From Burkholderiaceae bacterium (GTDB taxonomy: Bacteria > Pseudomonadota > Gammaproteobacteria > Burkholderiales > Burkholderiaceae_C): 26,140 nt of DNA. Positions 24,557 through 26,140 of the stretch are shown piece by piece. A program made the position numbers and the translations under genes. The stretch covers positions 1 to 26,140 of the forward strand of contig JANREF010000159.1 of the NCBI GenBank assembly GCA_030726195.1, written 5' to 3'. The notes under the pieces were generated by a model. That model did not search any database. It was not told the origin of the DNA and was given only the letters and a program-made list of their open reading frames with translations. Positions within the stretch are counted from its first letter, which is position 1; each line of letters begins with the position of its first letter.

Positions 24557-26097
24557 CCTTGGTGGCGCAGCGCGGGAAATAGGATCACGTCGCGGATGCT
24601 GGCGCTGTCGGTCAACAGCATCATCAAGCGGTCAATGCCCACGCCACACCCCCCCGCTGGTGGCATGCCGTACTCCAAGGCGCGCACGAAGTCATGGTCA
24701 AAAAACATGGCCTCATCATCGCCACTGTCTTTGGCTGCGACTTGCGCATGAAAGCGCGCAGCTTGGTCTTCTGCATCGTTGAGCTCAGAAAACCCGTTGC
24801 CGAATTCGCGACCGGTGATGTAGAGTTCAAAGCGCTCGGTCACGTCGGGGCGCTCGTCGCTGGCACGCGCCAATGGTGATATTTCAACTGGGTGCTCACA
24901 AATGAATGTGGGCTGCCACAGCTTTTCTTCCACCAATTCTTCAAAGTACATCACCTGCAAGCCCGCCAGCGACTTGCCCGCTGTTTTGTCTGCGCCCAAG
25001 CCAAGTTTGGCCAATGCCTGCGTCAGCCAAGCGGCATCGTCGGCGTGTGCACCCGCATCGGTGTGGGTATCAATGGCTTCACGAATGGTCATGCGCGCAA
25101 AGGGTGCGCTCAAGTCCACATCTTTGCCACCGTAAGTCAGTTGCAACGTACCCACGGCTTGCTGGGCGGCGTCGCGAATGAGCGCCTCGGTAAAGTCCAT
25201 CAAATCTTGGTAATTCCAGTAGGCCGCGTAGAACTCCATCATGGTGAACTCGGGGTTGTGTCGAACGGACACACCTTCGTTGCGGAAACTGCGGTTGATT
25301 TCAAACACGCGCTCAAAGCCGCCGACCAACAAACGCTTCAAGTACAGCTCGGGCGCAATGCGCAGGAACATCTCTTGATCTAGAGCGTTGTGGTGCGTGG
25401 TGAATGGCTTGGCATTGGCACCGCCTGGGATGGGGTGCAGCATGGGTGTTTCCACCTCCATAAAGCCGTGGTTGACCATGAATTGGCGCATGCCGCTCAC
25501 AGCCTTGGAGCGCGCGGCAAAACGCGTACGCGCCGCATCGTCGGTGATCAGGTCGACATAGCGCTGGCGGTACTTGATTTCTTGATCGGCCACGCCGTGG
25601 AACTTGTCTGGCAAGGGGCGCAAGCTCTTGGTGAGCAAACGCACATGGTCCGCGTGAATGGTGAGCTCGCCTGTGCGCGTTTTAAACAGCACACCCTCGG
25701 CTGCCACGATATCGCCCAAGTCCCAATGCTTGAAGGCTTGGTGCAAGGCTTCGCCCACGCTGTCGTTGTTCACGTAAATCTGAATGCGCCCACCAGCGCT
25801 GCCCAGCGAGCCGTCTTGCAAGGTGGCAAAGCTGGCCTTGCCCATGACACGCTTGAGCATCATGCGCCCCGCCACGCTGGCGCGCTGGTTCATGGGCTCT
25901 AAGGCCTCTTTGCTGTGTGCGCCGAATGTATCGGCCAAGGTCTGTGCGCGGTCGGCTGGCTTGAAGTCATTGGGAAAGGCCACACCAGCGCCACCGGCAC
26001 AAGCTTGGCGGATGTGAGCGAGCTTGTCGCGACGCTCCGCAATGAGTTGGTTTTCGTCAACCGCTGGGGCGGCTTGTGGGTCTGGCGCGTTGGACAT
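24553..26097 (-). CDS. lysS: Lysyl-tRNA synthetase, class II
   Basis: LysRS charges tRNA-Lys. The N-terminal OB-fold anticodon-binding domain spans about 70-175 ([21 protein letters not shown]). The class II core has motif 1 around [11 protein letters not shown], motif 2 [15 protein letters not shown] and motif 3 [16 protein letters not shown]. At 514 residues the length is typical. The ATG at 26097 gives an Ala/Pro-rich start common in this lineage. Its TAA (24555-24553) overlaps the TAG of the convergent methyltransferase (24554-24556). The 43 bases upstream that remain in the window are too few to show a promoter. Confidence 0.97.
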   Translation of the reverse strand: MSNAPDPQAAPAVDENQLIAERRDKLAHIRQACAGGAGVAFPNDFKPADRAQTLADTFGAHSKEALEPMNQRASVAGRMMLKRVMGKASFATLQDGSLGSAGGRIQIYVNNDSVGEALHQAFKHWDLGDIVAAEGVLFKTRTGELTIHADHVRLLTKSLRPLPDKFHGVADQEIKYRQRYVDLITDDAARTRFAARSKAVSGMRQFMVNHGFMEVETPMLHPIPGGANAKPFTTHHNALDQEMFLRIAPELYLKRLLVGGFERVFEINRSFRNEGVSVRHNPEFTMMEFYAAYWNYQDLMDFTEALIRDAAQQAVGTLQLTYGGKDVDLSAPFARMTIREAIDTHTDAGAHADDAAWLTQALAKLGLGADKTAGKSLAGLQVMYFEELVEEKLWQPTFICEHPVEISPLARASDERPDVTERFELYITGREFGNGFSELNDAEDQAARFHAQVAAKDSGDDEAMFFDHDFVRALEYGMPPAGGCGVGIDRLMMLLTDSASIRDVILFPALRHQG

Positions 26098-26140
26098 GTG
26101 TGTGCAGTCAAGAAAAGGGGCAGCAAAATGCGCTGCAGCC

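Overview
The window reads as a single stretch of core chromosome from a GC-rich betaproteobacterium, most likely order Burkholderiales and probably Comamonadaceae-like. The grounds are the gene order lepA-lepB-rnc-era-recO-pdxJ-acpS-nagZ placed directly downstream of an rpoE-rseA-rseB-mucD block, a trpB-trpA-accD run, and the style of the protein sequences. Genus cannot be decided from the sequence alone. I see no integrase, transposase, CRISPR array, tRNA, rRNA or obvious foreign island.

Layout. (1) 1-2536, + strand: 3' part of trpB, then trpA and accD. (2) 2537-2696: short convergent gap. (3) 2697-22861, - strand: about 20 kb of genes all read right to left. In transcription order these are DUF177 (yceD), rpmF, plsX, fabH, fabD, fabG, acpP, fabF, a small membrane protein resembling YgfX/CptA, rpoE, rseA, rseB, mucD, a 0.48-kb non-coding gap, lepA, lepB, rnc, era, recO, pdxJ, acpS and nagZ. 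(4) 23166-24556, + strand: maf (yceF type) and an RsmI-like methyltransferase, divergent from DUF177. (5) lysS on the - strand, whose stop codon interlocks with that of the methyltransferase.

How the genes work together. accD (malonyl-CoA), fabD, fabH, fabG, fabF, acpP and plsX make acyl-ACP and feed it to phospholipid synthesis; acpS, lying far downstream in the same run, converts apo-ACP to holo-ACP. rpoE-rseA-rseB-mucD is the envelope-stress sigma factor with its anti-sigma factor, co-regulator and periplasmic protease. lepB processes exported proteins and nagZ recycles peptidoglycan. lepA, rnc, era, rpmF and lysS belong to translation and ribosome maturation.

The most interesting part is not a gene. 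The 10644-11121 gap between mucD and lepA holds two perfect TTATCCACA DnaA boxes and three one-mismatch boxes within 57 bp. Intrinsic terminators that read toward lepA lie on both sides of this cluster, and it is far from any recognisable dnaA neighbourhood. It could be a datA/DARS-like DnaA-binding locus or a replication-linked control site. Other points worth a look are a candidate sigma-E promoter in front of mucD, a hexanucleotide repeat inside rseA, a terminator between rpmF and plsX, and a hairpin just ahead of accD.
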